Below, piece by piece: positions 23,252-42,989 of a stretch of DNA of 64,000 bases (the stretch's first letter is position 1; each line of letters starts with the position of its first letter). The position numbers and the translations under genes are program-made. The stretch lies in contig NC_081332.1 in NCBI RefSeq assembly GCF_022539665.2, positions 3,691,884 to 3,755,883 of the forward strand. Reading direction: 5' to 3'. Under the pieces are notes generated by a model that saw only the letters and a program-made list of their open reading frames with translations, was not told the DNA's origin and ran no database searches. This stretch comes from Daphnia carinata (lineage: Eukaryota > Arthropoda > Branchiopoda > Diplostraca > Daphniidae).

Positions 23252-26200
23252 TTTTCTTTTAATCGACTAGATGCAAAACAAAAAGAAAAAGGTCAGCAGC
23301 ACTTCACTTTGATCAGAGAGGCTCCTTGATATTTGGGCTCGAAGGGTCAAAAGCAGTTTATGAAAACAGCATCCGAATGCGAACACTTGTTGGAGGTGAA
23401 TAATCGAAAACTCTTTGGCTCGCCTCTGCCATTCGAGTTTGTCGGCTCACGCAGTTTTTCCTGAACTCGGGTGAGCAAGCTCCTCCCTTCTCGAACATCG
23501 GGCCAGCCATTGGTTCCGTCCGTCCCACGTTCCCGACCAATGTCGATTTTTTTTTTGTCAGTCCGTCCTTTTCTCTCCTCCCCTCCGTCAGGTTGTTTCA
23601 CACACACGGCTTGCTCCGCCGGTCCGGCCAAAGCGAAGAGAGGGGGGACGGACCTGTTGCTGTGTGTAAAAAGGAAGTTTAATATGTGCTCAAGTCCGTC
23701 GTCGACTTGTTAATGACTCATCGAGCCGCTAATGAAATCCGAATGTCCAAGAAAAAACAGCTGTATGCAGAGACATTGCCGATCCATTTGAAATTTTTAT
23801 ATGCGTCACGTGCGACAACAAGACGAGAGTGTTCATTATTGTGGTATCTTTTTTCCTATTGAAAATGATTCGAATTTTTATAGCGCTTTGTATTCGATCG
23901 AAGAATCTTATCTGTCACGCTGTATAATAACGATGAACTTGATTACATTATGATAGAAGCAATATTATGAGCTCCTCCAATCTCGAGCTGTATCGTCTGA
24001 CATGTATTTCGTGTTGACCCTGGGTTGCATTTCAGATGGGGCTAAGTAGATGAAAGATGGCCAAAGATATCGATGGCATGCTCCTATGTTCATTGTTGAA
24101 CGGCATATGTTTATCGTGTACATAGGCGCGGATAATCTTGCACAGCTATGCGCATTGTTCTGCGGATGTAAATCAGATGAGCATTCTTCCTCGCGCGCGA
24201 GCTCTCTCGTTTAATCTTCTCCATTAAGATATACCTGTCCAACTTAACATACCACCTGTACACACACACACCTATCATCCTTAAGAAATATTTAAACAAT
24301 GAGAGGGTCAACTATTTGGGCATTCTTGTGGCCAAAACATTTCTTGGTTAAAGCGCATAGGTTTTAACTTGGCTGTGTGTTTATCATCCTGTTTGCATTA
24401 ATTAAATGTAGAAGAAAAAAGAAAGGCTTTGGAATTTCCCAGAAAATTTAGATTGCGTCATGGAAAGACGATGGCGGTGTTATACTAGACGCTTTCGTTG
24501 CGCGGATTCCTAGTATTCGAAGCCAATAAGACATTTCAAATGGATCAATGGGTCAAAATATCTAGACACGTGGCGGATGTGTCTGGAAATGACGTGCTAA
24601 TTTTTTCTTTACGCAACTTCTTTCCTCCTGTACGGGAACGGGAAATGGCCACGTCGTATAACTCTTTACGTAGTGTCATAAAGAATAATAGTTGTGTGCC
24701 CAACTTTTTTTTTAGCCATATACGATAAGAACTTATCAAAAAGCTCTGGATAGCTGTGCCGGATTGAAATCCGAGCTCCAATTGCAGCATATATAGAAGT
24801 CTCATCGAATAAAAATCCAACGCAGAGTCTTGCTATACTGCAGCTGGCTTCTATACGTTCTTTTTTTTTTTTGGCTCTTTGAACCTCTGTTTCAGCACAA
24901 ATAAAAAAAAAAAAAAAGAAAACGTTCTTGAAACCAGCAGCGGCCATCTTCGCCATCGCTCCTCCGTCCATGAAACGCTGGTGATGTGTAACCCGAATCA
25001 TCGCCCCAAAGTTCTAACGGTCTATTGTTTCAAAGAGGATGGCAAGAAAGCAAATAAAAAAAGAAAAGCGATCCGGAGAAAACAGTTGGGCGGAGTTATC
25101 ACGATCCTCTCCTTCAAAAAAAAAAAAATAAATGTGCTGAGACGATACTCTTATGGCGCAGCATGCGTGAAAACGATAGAATGTTAGCTATAACTGAATT
25201 CCCCCTTAAATAAAGAATTAGAATATATATTAATTGTAAATGCTGCAAGTCCACACAGTAGATGTTACAAGTGGGTAGAAGGACTGTATATAATAGAAAA
25301 AAGAAAAAGGCAGTCGGATAGAGCAATCCGATCCGGTGCTGGGCTATATAGCTCAGAGTCAATTAAACCGGATCGAATGGCCTCTCCCCCAACGCATTTC
25401 ACATCAACTTGGCCCTCTGCTATTTGTCGTGCCAAGAGTCTTTTTTTGTTTTTTGTTTTTTTCTTGCACGATGAATGTTGAAGCGCGTTCACATTCAGAA
25501 AATGAAAAGCGCTTTTATTTTTAGTGGGTAGAGAGTGGGTCGATCTACGTGACATTCGATGAAATAAGAATTTATTCTTTTCTTATATTCTCTTTGAAGT
25601 GCGTCATGCAGTAGGAGCTATGCGCATAATAAAAAAAAGAAAAAGGCCACTTGTTTCACTGGTACGAAATACGAGATTCTATGTTTGCATGTTATATATT
25701 TAATCTAAACGATATATAACGTAGCGAGCTTGTCGAACGTGCACGAACGTTTTAATCGAAACATTTTTAGATCGACAAATTTTAATGAAGCCTCGAGAGA
25801 GTTTTGCCTTGATGATATTCAATCAAACCCTACTGGATAACAGAAGGCTAACTAACATTATTCATTTTTGCTCATTAGTGCAACGCTTCAAAAGAAAGGG
25901 AACTCACCCTCTCCTTCTGCCCTAATATTCTATATAAGAAGAATAAGAAATAGCTGCTTGCTGATGATACATAAATTCAGACGAACGCCCTTGCAACGCA
26001 TTTGTGAAAAAAAAAATGGGGTGGTGGCAGAAGTGCGCAATGACCGGCTTCGTGTTACCATTTCCTATATTCTATAGCGTAGGGCCCTATATTCGAACGC
26101 GGGTTCGGTCACACCCCGCCCGCTACGACATTTTTTACTGTCTTTATTAGAATAGCAAGCGCTATGTGTTGTAACCGTTTGTATAAAGCGATGGCCTTTT

Positions 26201-29200
26201 TTCTCCCTTTAAATCTTCTTTTCGCTTGATGCCAAAAGGGGCCTCAACGTATTCACACCCCCTCAGATTTGTGTGTGTGTGTGTGTAATATTCCCTAAAC
26301 TCATCTCAAATCAGTTGTGTGTGTATGTGAGTCTATTTTATAACAGACGAGCTGAGATTCGAATTTCAGTCCGGAACCCCCTCCGCCTTAGCAACGGCTT
26401 TTTTCTTTCGCACCTCTGGATAAAAGCGGACGTTGTTCACATCTCAGTTCTCCCAATCGCGTGTTTTAAAAATATACTTTAAATGTAATAGCGAATCATT
26501 TTAATGTACAGGTATAACACCGTGTGATCCGCAATTTGTGTTCGGTTGAACGGCCAACGACCTTTCCACCTGAAAGTGAAAGGATTGTTTCCCTCCGGCC
26601 TTGGATGGTCCTTTTTTTTTCATCCGTACAATAGAAAACAAAACTCACCCCTTCCGTACAATTTCCGAAAAAACAAGCGCACAACAAGATGTTCTTCCGC
26701 GGTCTCCCCATTTTTTTTTTGAAAAATCCCTTTCAGTCTAAGACTATCAATAGAGAACAATAAAAGAATGAAAACTGGACAAGAATCGCACCCTGGCATC
26801 GATTGTGTCTACACATCATACAGAGCGGAAGAAGTGGGGGTCGCATCCATCATCAACTGTTTTTTCTTTCTCATCCGCAAGGGCCTTTTAAACGGTCGCA
26901 GACGGACAATAAAAATAAAAGAGATAAGCAAAAATCTGCATGTTTTCACTTTCAATTGAATTGAATGTAAGTGTCTGGGCAAAAATCGCGGAAGAAAGGC
27001 GTCATATTAAAGATGATGATGATGCGAATAATGGGCCCGGCGGAAGCTGCCAATTATCTCTGACAACTCCCTTGCATTTGCTACGTGTTGCTGCCCCCCC
27101 ATACGGTTAGCCGAACAACAATCTATATACTAGCTACGTCTGCGTAATTGAATGATTGGTCAATTCCGTTTCGACCTTTACACGGTTATTCGATATACAC
27201 ATCAGGTGATGCCATCGATCGACTGCTGATGGGTGGATGCTGGGAAATTACAAACGAGCAGCTAAACCAACCGAAACGAAAAAAGTAAAAGTGGCAAAAG
27301 AAATAAATGGTTTACAATTGCACATTTTGGTTCATGGAGTGACCATGAATTTTTTTTATGTTTGATACTTCGCGATCGTCTCCGATTGCTTTTCTCGTTA
27401 CAAGGCCATTAGCAATGAATGTTAGAATCAAGCTCTTGATAACAAAGTGTACACTTGGAAAAAAACGTATTGGCTTTTGTGTTTATTGAAACGTGGACTC
27501 ATCTTTTGACGGAGACTATGGGTGTAGGGATGGAAAAAGAACAACTGGACACTCGGAATCGATTAAGATGAATTACTCCCGGTTCGTTTTACACACGTTT
27601 TTTTCCAGCTCGGATATGTGAAACAAGGTCGTTAAAAATGCGACACACACACACTGAGCGCACACTCATTAACAGCACAGTGTGCGTAGGAGGAAAAGGG
27701 GAGGTGGGCTGGCAGTTGGTCATCAGTTTGCCCTAAAAAAAAAAAAAGAAAATTGAAAGAAAAACGACTAGTAGGTGAACATCAGCGTTGCTACGGTCAA
27801 AGAGAAACTCTTCGTCCGCCTCGGTTCTTCCGCCATGTTTGATGCTGTGTGAAATGTGAGATATCTCTTCCAGAGCCGGAGAGATGAAGGAACACACAAA
27901 AAAAAGGACTGTAAGTACGTTGGAAGGAGGGTTCAGTCGCAACCATATATATTGATGGATTCTTTTGCTCTACTTTTGAAAGCCTCCACCCCCACATTTG
28001 CATCAGTACCGTTAAACTTGAGTCATTTATGATAATAGTTTACTGTTCAAATACAAAATCCAGATGTGGATGAAGATTTTTATGCTTTCGAACAACATGA
28101 ACATTTCAGAAAAAAAAAATTTAACTGTGATTTCCTTTACTGATCCAGTCAGGATGCTGTAGTAGTTTATCTTCATGATCGAACCGGAACTTGTGGCGGT
28201 ACAGCAGTGAAAAGAAACACAAAAAGAAGGAAGTTACAAGACAAGGAAAGGGATGATGGCCATCATCACAAATTGTCTGTTTTTTTTTTTCTATAGAGCC
28301 TATTCTTCTTTATTTCATTGTCGCTCCTCACACATGATTTCCATCTCAAATATGTGTGGATATATAGCTGTCATCTTACTCTATATCGATATGGCGATCG
28401 GAAAAGTGTCATTTCCCTATCATATTCGAGCTATGGAGAACACAAGTATTATAGTTTTTATTGGTTTCATCGTCCGAGTCTGATGATAGCCTGTTTATTT
28501 CGAATCAGATTCTTCTCTTGTCATATCGATTTGCTCAATAAAACACAAGAGCTTTTATGGACGCAATTTAAGTGATCAATTGGCAACGCTGTTAAATTGT
28601 ATTCTCTAGTACGTAAAAACAGCTGCAACTCGATTCAGGTGTGTGTGCCTTTTTGTGCTCCCCTCTTCTTTGTAATCTGTTCTCTTGTCGTAATCCGTTC
28701 AGTTCTGCTCACGTGTTGGCCGAGAGACAAAAGGAAACATTTCACTCCCATTCGGATACAAGCAGATCGAGATAATCAGTACGTATTCAGTGAAACCCAA
28801 TCTAGGAATGGGGGGTCTTTATCATGTCCACGAGAGAAATCTTTTAGGTGTCGACAGGACACAAGTTGATGACGAAATTTTTGTTTTCCACATCATTTGG
28901 CGTCGTTTAAATTCTTGGCGTTTTTCAGTGTGCAACATTCTAAGTCCCATCATTCACACTCACATAGTTCACCACCCTTACATGTCATTTGAGAGCAGCC
29001 ATTACCACCCAGGGCCTATCTTTTCTCTTCATCTGATTTTTTTTTAGTTTTTCCAGTACTATCGGATTTTTTCTTTGCTCTCGTTTTTTTTCCCTTTTTC
29101 GTCGATGGAATTTTATCAGTTTTTACTTCCTTTACACAGAGATACGGGCGTTTGTGTTACTGGTTACACACCTACACACAGAAGACTTGGTTCGATGAAG

Positions 29201-30825
29201 CAGACTGAAAAAAGGGACTTTGGAATGCTACTGCTGCTGTAAGTGTCATGTTCTTCATCATCGTTGTTATTAGATAGCGGGAAATGGTAACGCATTGAGT
29301 CAACGATATTCAAGATATTTGATGACGAATGATGAGCAACATCATCGATGCTGCACAGCATTGGTTTTGTCTCATTTATTGTTTTTCTGCTGAATTTTGC
29401 ATCTCATGTCTCGACAAGTCCGTTTGTCAAAAATGCAGCACGAAAGACAATACGATCGGTCCATAAATCTCTGGCATCGCCGACGGCACTTACAGTACGT
29501 CAGTTTTTATATTATATGAATGGATTCAAATCTCCGATTACGTACCAACGAGTTCGTGTCGTAAACTCATGAAAAACAATTTTCCTCATGTAACCACGTT
29601 CGTAACAAGTACAAAACAGGATTCGAATTCGGGAAATATTTAGACACACTCACGACTACTAGTATTGCCAAGTTGGGGGTTGGGTGAACGATGAATTGCC
29701 ACTAAAACAAACAAATCGTCAACCAACTGCATAAATATTACTAGTCGTTACGTTACTATCGAAAAGAAAAAAACATAAACAGAACCAATAATTTATCACC
29801 CACTGAAAAATGACGGTATGTCGAAACATTCTTCTCAATGTCAATAACAAAACTAACTCAATTTTTATTTTCTCATCAGATCTGTTGAACAACAGATGAT
29901 GATCGGAAGAGTTGCTCAAATGTCTATAACATCCAAGTGCACACACAGAAATAATAGGCCTGTATTACTCGGACGATGCCGACGGACCAAGTCGTAGGCG
30001 AGTATCGAATTGCGACAAGTCGGTGAAACACGACCGCTTCTCTTTTTCCTCTTGGGCAGCAGGCAACAAACTGTTTCCAAGAAAGCTCCGTTGAGCAAAA
30101 ATTAATAAAAAAAAAAAAAAGGGAAAAGAGAGAAATAGAGAAAACACAGTACTTGAATCGCACATGGAACAAGTCATATTATCTTTGATTAGGATTCGAT
30201 ATCAACAACTTCCTTCTTCTCCGCCTCCCCAAGTTTATTAATAAACTCTTGTTTCTTGATGGAAGAATATGAAGACGCTTCACTGGCGCCTTATTACCAA
30301 CCCCTTTCTCTTTTGTCTTCTCTCTCAATGCCCTTTTTTTTGTTCCATCTTTATGGTGAAGTCCGTATCACGTGTCGTGTCATTTCCATCATCGCGTCAG
30401 AGGGTAACGAGGTAATGACCGGGGCGGTAACCAGAGCTTAATCACTGCTCTTCTCGCTGGCAGTTCTAGATGCATTTTTCGATGGGGGGTTGTCTAAAGA
30501 GTGAATGCAATATTTTTTCCTTCCCCTTTTGTTTTTTTTTTATATTTTTGCACTCCAGTTGTCTGACCATCAGACGAGTTCTAATGTTTTACAATTCAAG
30601 AAGGAATAAAGACAGATAGTGTGGATGGGTATGAGAAAGGTCTTTAACGTGACCTCTCTTTAAATGAGGTATCATGACTAGTTATAACGATGAATCTACG
30701 ATGAAAGCGAATGAGATTATAATAAGAAGGGGAGACGAGAAACAATTAGTAAAATTAATTAAGAAAAACGATTGCTATGTAATAGTGGCGTATGGACAAT
30801 CTTCGCGTTTGGCGGACGGTTTTGA
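23252..30825. other. Gene-free stretch between Six4 5' end and AMPK 3' end
   Basis: I see no exon with credible splice sites or recognisable protein here. The scattered short ORFs are low complexity or transmembrane-like by chance. It has fewer homopolymer runs than the two flanks of the window. It lies upstream of Six4, so cis-regulatory DNA for that gene is a reasonable expectation, though I can point to no specific element. Confidence 0.5.
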
Positions 30826-33939
<3,114 letters not shown>

Positions 33940-35332
33940 ATGCAAAACGTAATTAACACAGTGAAAGGTACGGCGCTTGGAGTTGCAGAATATCTTACAC
34001 CAGTGCTTAAAGTACGTACCACGTCGAAATCAACGTTGTAGTTTTTAGTTTTATTTTAACGATATTTATCTATAAATGTGGTTAACCTTTTTTTTTTTAC
34101 AGGATTCAAAATTTAAAGAAACTGGAGTTTTAACCCCAGAAGAATTTGTTAAAGCTGGTGATCATTTGGTTCATCATTGCCCTACATGGCAGTGGGCAAC
34201 TGGTGATGAATCTAAAATAAAACCTTATCTCCCAAAAAATAAACAATTTTTACTCACAAGGAATGTTCCTTGCTATAAGCGTTGCAAACAAGTATAATAA
34301 TACCGTAAACTTCATATTTATTACTTGCCAATAGTAAAAAAAGTTTCTTATTTTTAGTTGGAATACACTGAGCAAGAAAAAATAGTTCAGCCAGAGGATG
34401 GTGAAGGTGGATGGGTTGATACACACCCTGCCAATGAAAACTCAACTGAAGGATCTGCAACAGCAGAAATGTCAAGCGAAGAAAAGGTAAACCATCTTTT
34501 CTTTCGATATAATATACAAATATACTTTATGTTGTATGTCTGTAGAGTGATATGGAAGAGGCTGATGATATGCAAAATAATTTGGGGAATGCCATAGCTG
34601 ATCTTGCCCTTGCTGATGATGATGATGGTGAGGCTGCTGTGATGGAAGACAGTGATCTAGAAGATGAGGATGATGAAGTTAGTAATAAAGCTACCGATTT
34701 AAGATGCATATCATTTCCCGTTTTACGTAATAGGCAGAAGTCAAGCCAACCTTTGACCGCGAAAAAGTAAAACCGAAATTAACTGAGCCAAGTGGAGAAA
34801 TTATTCAAACTAGAACGTACGACCTAAACATAACATACGATAAATACTATCAAACGCCTCGCCTGTGGGTTTCCGGTCACGACGAGGTATCACGAGATGT
34901 CGAAAATATGTTTCTTCATCAACAAAAATTTTGTTGCACCATTTTACCCAGCGCTAATATCGAATTTACATCGTGCACAGAATCGTCATCCGTTATCAGT
35001 CGAACAAATGTACGAGGACGTCAGCCAGGATCACGCCAAAAGGACAGTAACAATGGAGACTCACCCGCACATACCAGGCCCCCCTATGGCTTCTGTTCAT
35101 CCGTGCAGGTATAACGTTACTGCAATTATATTCATGAACTGTCAACTACACAATAATAACATTAAAAAATCTTACATAAAGGCATGCTGAAGTCATGAAG
35201 TTCTTTATCCAAACTGTTACAGAAGGTGGAAGAGAGTTAGGTGTACATATGTACTTGATCATCTTTCTGAAGTTTGTTCAAGCCGTTATTCCTACTATTG
35301 AATACGATTACACACAGAACTTCACAATGTAA
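33940..35332 (+). CDS. Atg3: Autophagy E2-like conjugating enzyme ATG3
   Basis: Seven exons in phase: 33940-34011, 34103-34291, 34358-34486, 34546-34677, 34734-34886, 34981-35108 and 35182-35332, giving 317 residues (human ATG3 has 314). The N-terminal membrane-sensing helix is [20 protein letters not shown], followed by [20 protein letters not shown]. Exons 3-4 encode the long acidic flexible loop (DDDDGE, EDEDDE). The E2 core ends with the catalytic motif SVHPCR, Cys267, then HAEVMKFF. The conserved C-terminus is [17 protein letters not shown]3 takes ATG8/LC3 from ATG7 and transfers it to phosphatidylethanolamine on the growing autophagosome. All domains are intact. Confidence 0.96.
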
Positions 35333-35845
35333 TCAAATATGGAGGAATCTTTAAGCCATTTCTTGTTTGATTTTTTCTTAAAGAATCTTGTCATACAACC
35401 TGATGCATAGGCTATTGTTTTTAGATTAAAATACACCTTGTATTTGCATTTTCGAGAACCCGCGACCAGGTGCCACGACATTTGAAAGTATCGCATGATG
35501 TTGATAAGGTCATGCACTTTTACTCCTAGGTTCCCAACTACAAAGATATGCCAAGGGATGTTGAAGAATTCATAATGTAATGACCAATACCGTACTCTAG
35601 TTTTTATTTTAAGAAGATAGACTTAAAATTTTTTTGTCTGGAGTTAAAATTTTCTATGGCCAAAAATTTGGGACTGTTAATATTCGATACGGTAATGTCA
35701 AGTGCGGCAACTGTGGAAGTAGCAGAAGAATCTGCTGTTGTGAATTTTGCATGAAATTTTAGTTACAAGTTGTGCACTGAGCTGGTTTTGCGGCTTAATT
35801 GTTCACAGAATTAAGATAGTATTTGAATACGCAACAATAGAAAAA
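35333..35845 (+). other. ATG3 3' UTR and MRPL46 promoter region
   Basis: These 513 bp lie between two plus-strand genes. They hold the ATG3 3' UTR and MRPL46 5' flank. I see nothing else supportable. Confidence 0.5.
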
Positions 35846-36878
35846 ATGTTATCCTTTCGATTTCGTGCCATAGCTAACCTATCAACAGTGAAGAATGGTG
35901 TTTCTTTAAGCAACGTGTGTCAAAACACACAAAGTAAGCCATTGGTACATTGTTCAACCGGATTTTTTAAATAAGTAATTTCTACAGGCTCCTCAAGAAT
36001 GTTGTATGATACCTTATCTACCACAAACCCTTCTCCAAAGTGGCAACTCCTTAGTGCAGTTTGTCTCGAAAGAACACCAATAATAATGCCTCCAATGGCG
36101 AAAATTGAAGAAGAAATGGCAGAAATATTTGAGAAGCTTGATACCACGAAAAGCCTCAAATCAGATCATGAACTAAAACAAGATGAAGACAAGTACCAAA
36201 ACCAGAAAATTATGTTACATAGTTTTACTTCATTGACATTTTTTTTTTACCTCAGAAAAGTAAGTGCAAGTCTTGTAGATGGAAATCAAGATGAGAATAA
36301 TCCAGATGCAGCAACAAGACAGACCGCTCAAGATTTTGAGGATGCATGTAATGAAGAACTTAATAAATTCATACCTTCTCCCAGGATAACAGGTACCTCC
36401 TTGATTTAAAAAAAGGGAAATATAATTGTTTATACAAATGTTTTACCTAGCTGAAGATTTGAGTGGAGATCGAAAATCTACAAATAGAAAACTGGACAAG
36501 CACCTATTGTTTGTTGTTCAAGAAAAAAATGAAGGCAAGAAAATTTGGAAGCTTCCCCAAGCTCAATGGATAAACGGAGAGACGCTACGTGAAACAGCAG
36601 AACGAGCCTTAAAGGAACATGTTAAAACACCCGATACGTCAGTGAGAGTGCTAGGAAACGCTCCATGGGGTGTGCACACCATCAAGTATCCTTCGGCGAC
36701 TCGGGAAAAGGTAGGCTTTACTGGTGCAAAGATCTTCTTCTTCAAAGCACAACTTCTTTCTGGGTGCACGACTTGTTCAAACACAGAATACCATTGGCTG
36801 GGCAGAAACGAGCTTACAGAATATTTTGATCCGCAATACTTGCGTAGCGTCCAAAAATTTCTTATTGATGAAGATTAG
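35846..36878 (+). CDS. MRPL46: Mitochondrial large ribosomal subunit protein mL46
   Basis: Four exons in phase: 35846-35933, 35988-36192, 36256-36392 and 36451-36878, giving 285 residues (human MRPL46 has 279). The N-terminus MLSFRFRAIANLSTVKNG is basic and lacks acidic residues, as expected of a mitochondrial presequence. The N-terminal half has KWQLLSAVCLERTPIIMPPM followed by a charged helix. The C-terminal half is the Nudix-like fold of this family (LLFVVQEKNEGKKIWKLPQA, GETLRETAERALKEH, GFTGAKIFFFKAQLLSG, HWLGRNELTEYF). The protein sits in the mitochondrial 39S/54S large subunit. An additional upstream noncoding exon cannot be excluded. Confidence 0.9.
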
Positions 36879-37628
36879 TACGGTTAAACGTAGGATTTGT
36901 TAGACAAGTCATAAAATACATCATTTTGTCTCCCATTTCCGTTTCCATAACGGATATCCCCATCCCATTTAAGCTAAGTGAAGAAGTAGATTGGTTTGCA
37001 CATTATATTTTCATCAATCAAGATACTGTTCGATGTACAAGTATAGCATGGTCTCAAGCTAGTTCATAAGAATGAGAGTTATGAAGAAGTTATCAAAAAA
37101 AAAAGATAGAGAAAACGAAATTTACTTTAAAATGTCGACAAAAAGGAAAAGAAAGAACCGATTAGATAAGAAAAAGCAACTTAACTGATGGCCAAACTTG
37201 CAATAGCCCAGTGATTGTTTTCGACATTACAAATCAAGTTAACTTATTTTTCAGCTATCGTACCACAAAATGTTCCAACGTGACTATTCGATGGCCAAGT
37301 CCCGAAAGCTATATGCTTGAAGGAAACACAGTCGAAAAGCGAGGTTAGAACAAAGATTGAAAAGGAAAAGTGAACGAAAGCAATTTTACAAACTGTTTCT
37401 AAATGAGAAATGAGATGCAATCCTGTAAATCTTAGCTGTTCATTACTTCAAATGTCCTGCTATAGAAGTTAGTAGTGTGTTTTAGGTTTTGAAGTCGGTA
37501 AAATAACTTGAGTTTTAAGAACGGACGCACCACTTTAATACAAGAAAAAAACAAAAATAATCAAGAAAGTTATGAAGGGAAAGATAAGGGCAAAGGAAAA
37601 AAACAAAAACAAACGGCATTGTCGCTTT
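36879..37628. other. Convergent 3' region between MRPL46 and Drk
   Basis: These 750 bp hold the 3' UTRs of both genes. No coding content is supportable. Confidence 0.5.
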
Positions 37629-40517
<2,889 letters not shown>

Positions 40518-42989
40518 ATGAAATTTATTCTGTACTTTATGGCTGTAATTGTACTGGGCACCAGTAGTCAGTCTAGTTTAGTGGGGTGGATTTTAGGCAG
40601 GGATAGCTCTCCTTTTAATATATTGAATAGTGAAAAACAATTTGACAAACTTATGACTGCAACAAATGAAGAACATAAGATAGAAGCATATGACCCAAAT
40701 GAGAATGCCATGGAAGCGAAATCTGATATTCCATTTGAGCTTAGTGTGGCAGATGAGAAGTTCATTGCAGATGCACAAAAATACACTGATCTAAGTCTAA
40801 GTGAGCTGGATGTCTGCCAACATAAAGTAAGGATTTTGTTTTGTGTTTTATGGAGTGTTTAAAGCAAGTTTTGCTATAAAATAACAATGGTTAATGCCTT
40901 AACAGTTGATCCTCCAACTGAAACAAGACTGTAATGATCTATCAGAGGAGGATCTATCGAAGTTGGGAGTTAACCTTCTGAACTGCCAGTCAAGGCTCGA
41001 AGGAAGAAAGGTCTTTCCATGCACATCTTTAATGGTAACATCATTTAAACAGTATTTGAATTAACAGCTTAAACTGAAATTTTGGTTTTGGTTCCAGTCC
41101 TTGAAAGAATGCACTAGTGAAATGGACTCTGACACATGGAATGCATACCATATTCTTTCAAATAGAGCAAGATCAGTTTGCTATGGAGCCAGGCAACAAC
41201 AATTCCGAGCCTTGACTCAAATGACAGTCAACAAACTTATGGCTAGTTCGAGCCAACAGTTGGGATTTATCAGAGAACTCAAGGTTTGTTTCATTATTAA
41301 GTAACCAAGTTTAAAGCTTGTTAAATGATTTATTACCAGGCTGAGCAAGAGGAACTAGGATCATTGGCTGCAGATACTTTGACATCTTTAACCAAAGGTC
41401 AAGAGCAGCTATTGGAGCAGCAAGAGCACCTAAAAGCCACCCAGCAGATAGCTTCACAACAGTTAAGCAGCACAATTAGAGAACTGTCAAGGTAATGTTT
41501 CCTTTATTGTTACTGTTAGTTTCAAATTGACATGGTTTTCATTACCTACAGAGAGCGCGCTGCTGCCTATGCAGGTCAGCGCCAACTTTCCGCCCTAAGT
41601 GATTCGTTAAAAGAAACTTTGGATCAAGCCGCGCAGTTGGCGATGGAACAAGAAAACGAACGAAAGGTAGCACAACAACAACTCCTGAATTCTTTGATGA
41701 ATATTGAAGGACACGTAGGCGAAGTTTGGAACCAATTAGGTATTAGTATACTCTCATAGCTCTGTGGCACGACTATAACAACTTTTAACGTTTTAGAGGA
41801 AAGCGTAAATAAATTACTAACTCAACAAGATCATGCAGCGCAAATGCAAACAGAAACTATAGAAACGCTACAGCGACTAAACCATACTTTTCAGTTTTTG
41901 TTGAGCGTATCCGAGAACAGCCGAGAACAACTGAATTGGATTCAAAGCTTGGTTGCTAATACTGGTAATTGCTATTGTGTAAGTTTCTTATTTTATTTTC
42001 AATTTTAATGAGAGTTGAAAACAGAAAAAAAGGTCGGGAAGCTGTCGACCTGGGTTCTCCACGTCTGCTATTTCCTCTTGGGCATGTTGTTGTTAGGTAA
42101 AATTCGCATCATTAGCGGTGAAAAAGTGTGATTCGTTCTTCCTAAACACATTCTTTTTTTTTTTTTTTTTCGTATTATCATTTAGCATTCGTACAAGCCC
42201 CATCGTACATGCGGTGGATATTTTTGTTCTTGGTTCCTATTAATTTATCAATGGACCTTCAGCAAGGTGTTGCAATGGATGCTCCGGCCCTCGTAGGCCT
42301 TCTTTTTGTCGTTTCTACTGGTAGTTTTGTTTTTCTTTAGTTTTATGTAACTCCGCGTTATTGACTTGTGTTATTATTTTCAAAATAGGTTATCGAGTAT
42401 TCTTGTATTTGAAATCCCGCTGCAAGCCTATTCCGCGCTCTGTTGATAAGCCTCAGGAGATCCAATATCGTTCTTCTACTCCAGATGCGAAAGAGTTTGC
42501 GACGAGCATTACGGACAATACGGTGGAAGACCTGCTCGAGGGCTGCACTTTGCTGAATGACACATTCGATGGAGATCGTAGCAGCACGCCGCTGCCTTCC
42601 CCCTCGTTCGAAATGTTCATTTCGCAACAGAAACATAAAAGCGTTCGTTCACTTCTACAAGACAGCAAGCTTGGTGATACAAGTTTTGGAAGCGCTATTC
42701 ATCGTCGCAGCCCTAGGAGAGCGAACACTTCGAATTCGTTCAGGGAGCCTTCCCCTACTCGATCTGTAGCTTCAAACATCTCGATCAATCAGTCGAGAAG
42801 GTACTATAATGCATATATAGATGTAAAAATTCATTATTTATTAAATTCTTTTTTAAAATTGTAAATAATAGTGGTACACCGCGTCGACCGGCTACTCCTC
42901 GCCGCAATTGCTCTGGAACATGCGTAGACGGCTCTAGTTGCCGTAACGCATGCATGAGGGATTCCGTATTTTGCTGGCAGCACAAATGA
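40518..42989 (+). CDS. bmb: Brambleberry / KAR5-type nuclear fusion protein
   Basis: Ten exons in phase: 40518-40826, 40906-41034, 41098-41283, 41340-41491, 41552-41739, 41797-41964, 42025-42096, 42186-42320, 42389-42800 and 42872-42989, giving 622 residues. A signal peptide (MKFILYFMAVIVLGTSSQS) precedes the Cys-rich KAR5 region (DVCQHKLILQLKQDC, LLNCQSRLEGRKVFPCTSLM, LKECTSEMDSDTWNAYHILS, ARSVCYGARQQQFRALTQ). A long Gln/Glu-rich coiled coil covers about residues 205-375. Two or three membrane segments lie between about 383 and 455, then a Ser-rich tail ends in a Cys/Arg cluster (SSCRNACMRDSVFCWQHK). The family (yeast Kar5, plant GEX1, zebrafish Brambleberry) acts at the nuclear envelope in fusion of nuclei after fertilisation or in early cleavage. 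Assignment rests on architecture and the Cys pattern. Confidence 0.85.

Noticed and set aside
26060-26135. tRNA-like GGTTCG segment
   Set aside because: No complete cloverleaf can be drawn around it: acceptor and anticodon stems do not pair.
28253-28869. Overlapping plus-strand frames with hydrophobic segments
   Set aside because: They lack splice support, recognisable motifs or sensible composition.
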